From a bacterium (GTDB lineage: Bacteria > Bacillota > Clostridia > Lachnospirales > Lachnospiraceae), in NCBI GenBank assembly GCA_023664305.1, contig JAMPFT010000001.1, positions 1 to 42,299 on the forward strand: 42,299 nt of DNA, given 5' to 3'. Under the pieces are notes generated by a model that saw nothing but the letters and a program-made list of their open reading frames with translations, did not search any database and was not told the origin of the DNA. Of the stretch, positions 42,230 to 42,299 are shown piece after piece. The translations under genes and the position numbers were made by a program. Numbering within the stretch: position 1 is the stretch's first letter; the number at the start of each line of letters is the position of its first letter.

Positions 42230-42299
42230 TCAGAACTTCCAAAAGCAGCTCTGAAAGGTAAATTCCATCGTAGCCTGCCCGGATATCTCAAATTTTCCG

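Overview
The window looks like a chromosome segment of a spore-forming, low-oxygen Clostridia member, most likely Lachnospiraceae-like. Evidence: sporulation genes (sigK, spoIIP, gpr, sigG, ylmC, a spoVB-type flippase) sit among GC-rich Firmicutes housekeeping genes with strong purine-rich ribosome binding sites. The order rpsT-gpr-spoIIP-...-lepA-hemW is the standard Firmicutes arrangement. Nearly all genes run on the minus strand. No tRNA, rRNA, transposase, integrase or CRISPR array was recognised. Functional calls rest on motif recognition by eye, with no database search.

Layout. 1-3.1 kb: dprA (lacking the usual N-terminal domain) and comM, separated by four purine-rich tandem repeats of about 72 bp. 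3.3-6.6 kb: pilT with its own consensus promoter, sigK without a pro-sequence, and hemW. 6.6-16.4 kb: the rpsT/gpr/spoIIP/lepA locus, split between spoIIP and lepA by an AT-richer two-gene cassette: a 1538-aa DUF4011-type SF1 helicase with a nuclease-like domain, translationally coupled to an 84-aa winged-helix protein. 16.6-18.5 kb: a TPM-domain membrane protein and a zinc-ribbon membrane protein. 18.8-22.2 kb: gap-pgk-tpiA, with the 3' end of pgk triplicated and a nested inverted repeat in front of gap. 22.4-25 kb: a PHP phosphatase, a conserved unknown protein and mnmA. 25.1-29.9 kb: a Bce-type module (permease, ATPase, kinase, regulator) whose permease is frameshifted. 29.9-31.6 kb: nifU and nifS. 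31.8-35.3 kb: spoVB-like, nrdR, ylmC, sigG and an unknown gene.

35.3-42.3 kb is a second accessory region. Read in the direction of transcription it has a consensus promoter, a small overlapping ORF, a PBECR4-type nuclease-like gene, a LytTR response regulator, a GHKL kinase with no membrane domain, a pair of 10-bp palindromic boxes 21 bp apart, a 70-bp tandem repeat array, two overlapping ABC half-exporters, and a second array of the same 70-bp family. The plausible logic is a two-component system controlling a heterodimeric exporter; no signal peptide or substrate gene is visible.

The strongest candidates for new biology are the helicase/winged-helix cassette inside a conserved sporulation locus, and the repeat-flanked exporter with its LytTR/GHKL and PBECR4 neighbours. 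A recurring genome-level theme is short tandem duplication of intergenic segments, in two cases carrying a copy of a neighbouring gene's stop codon.
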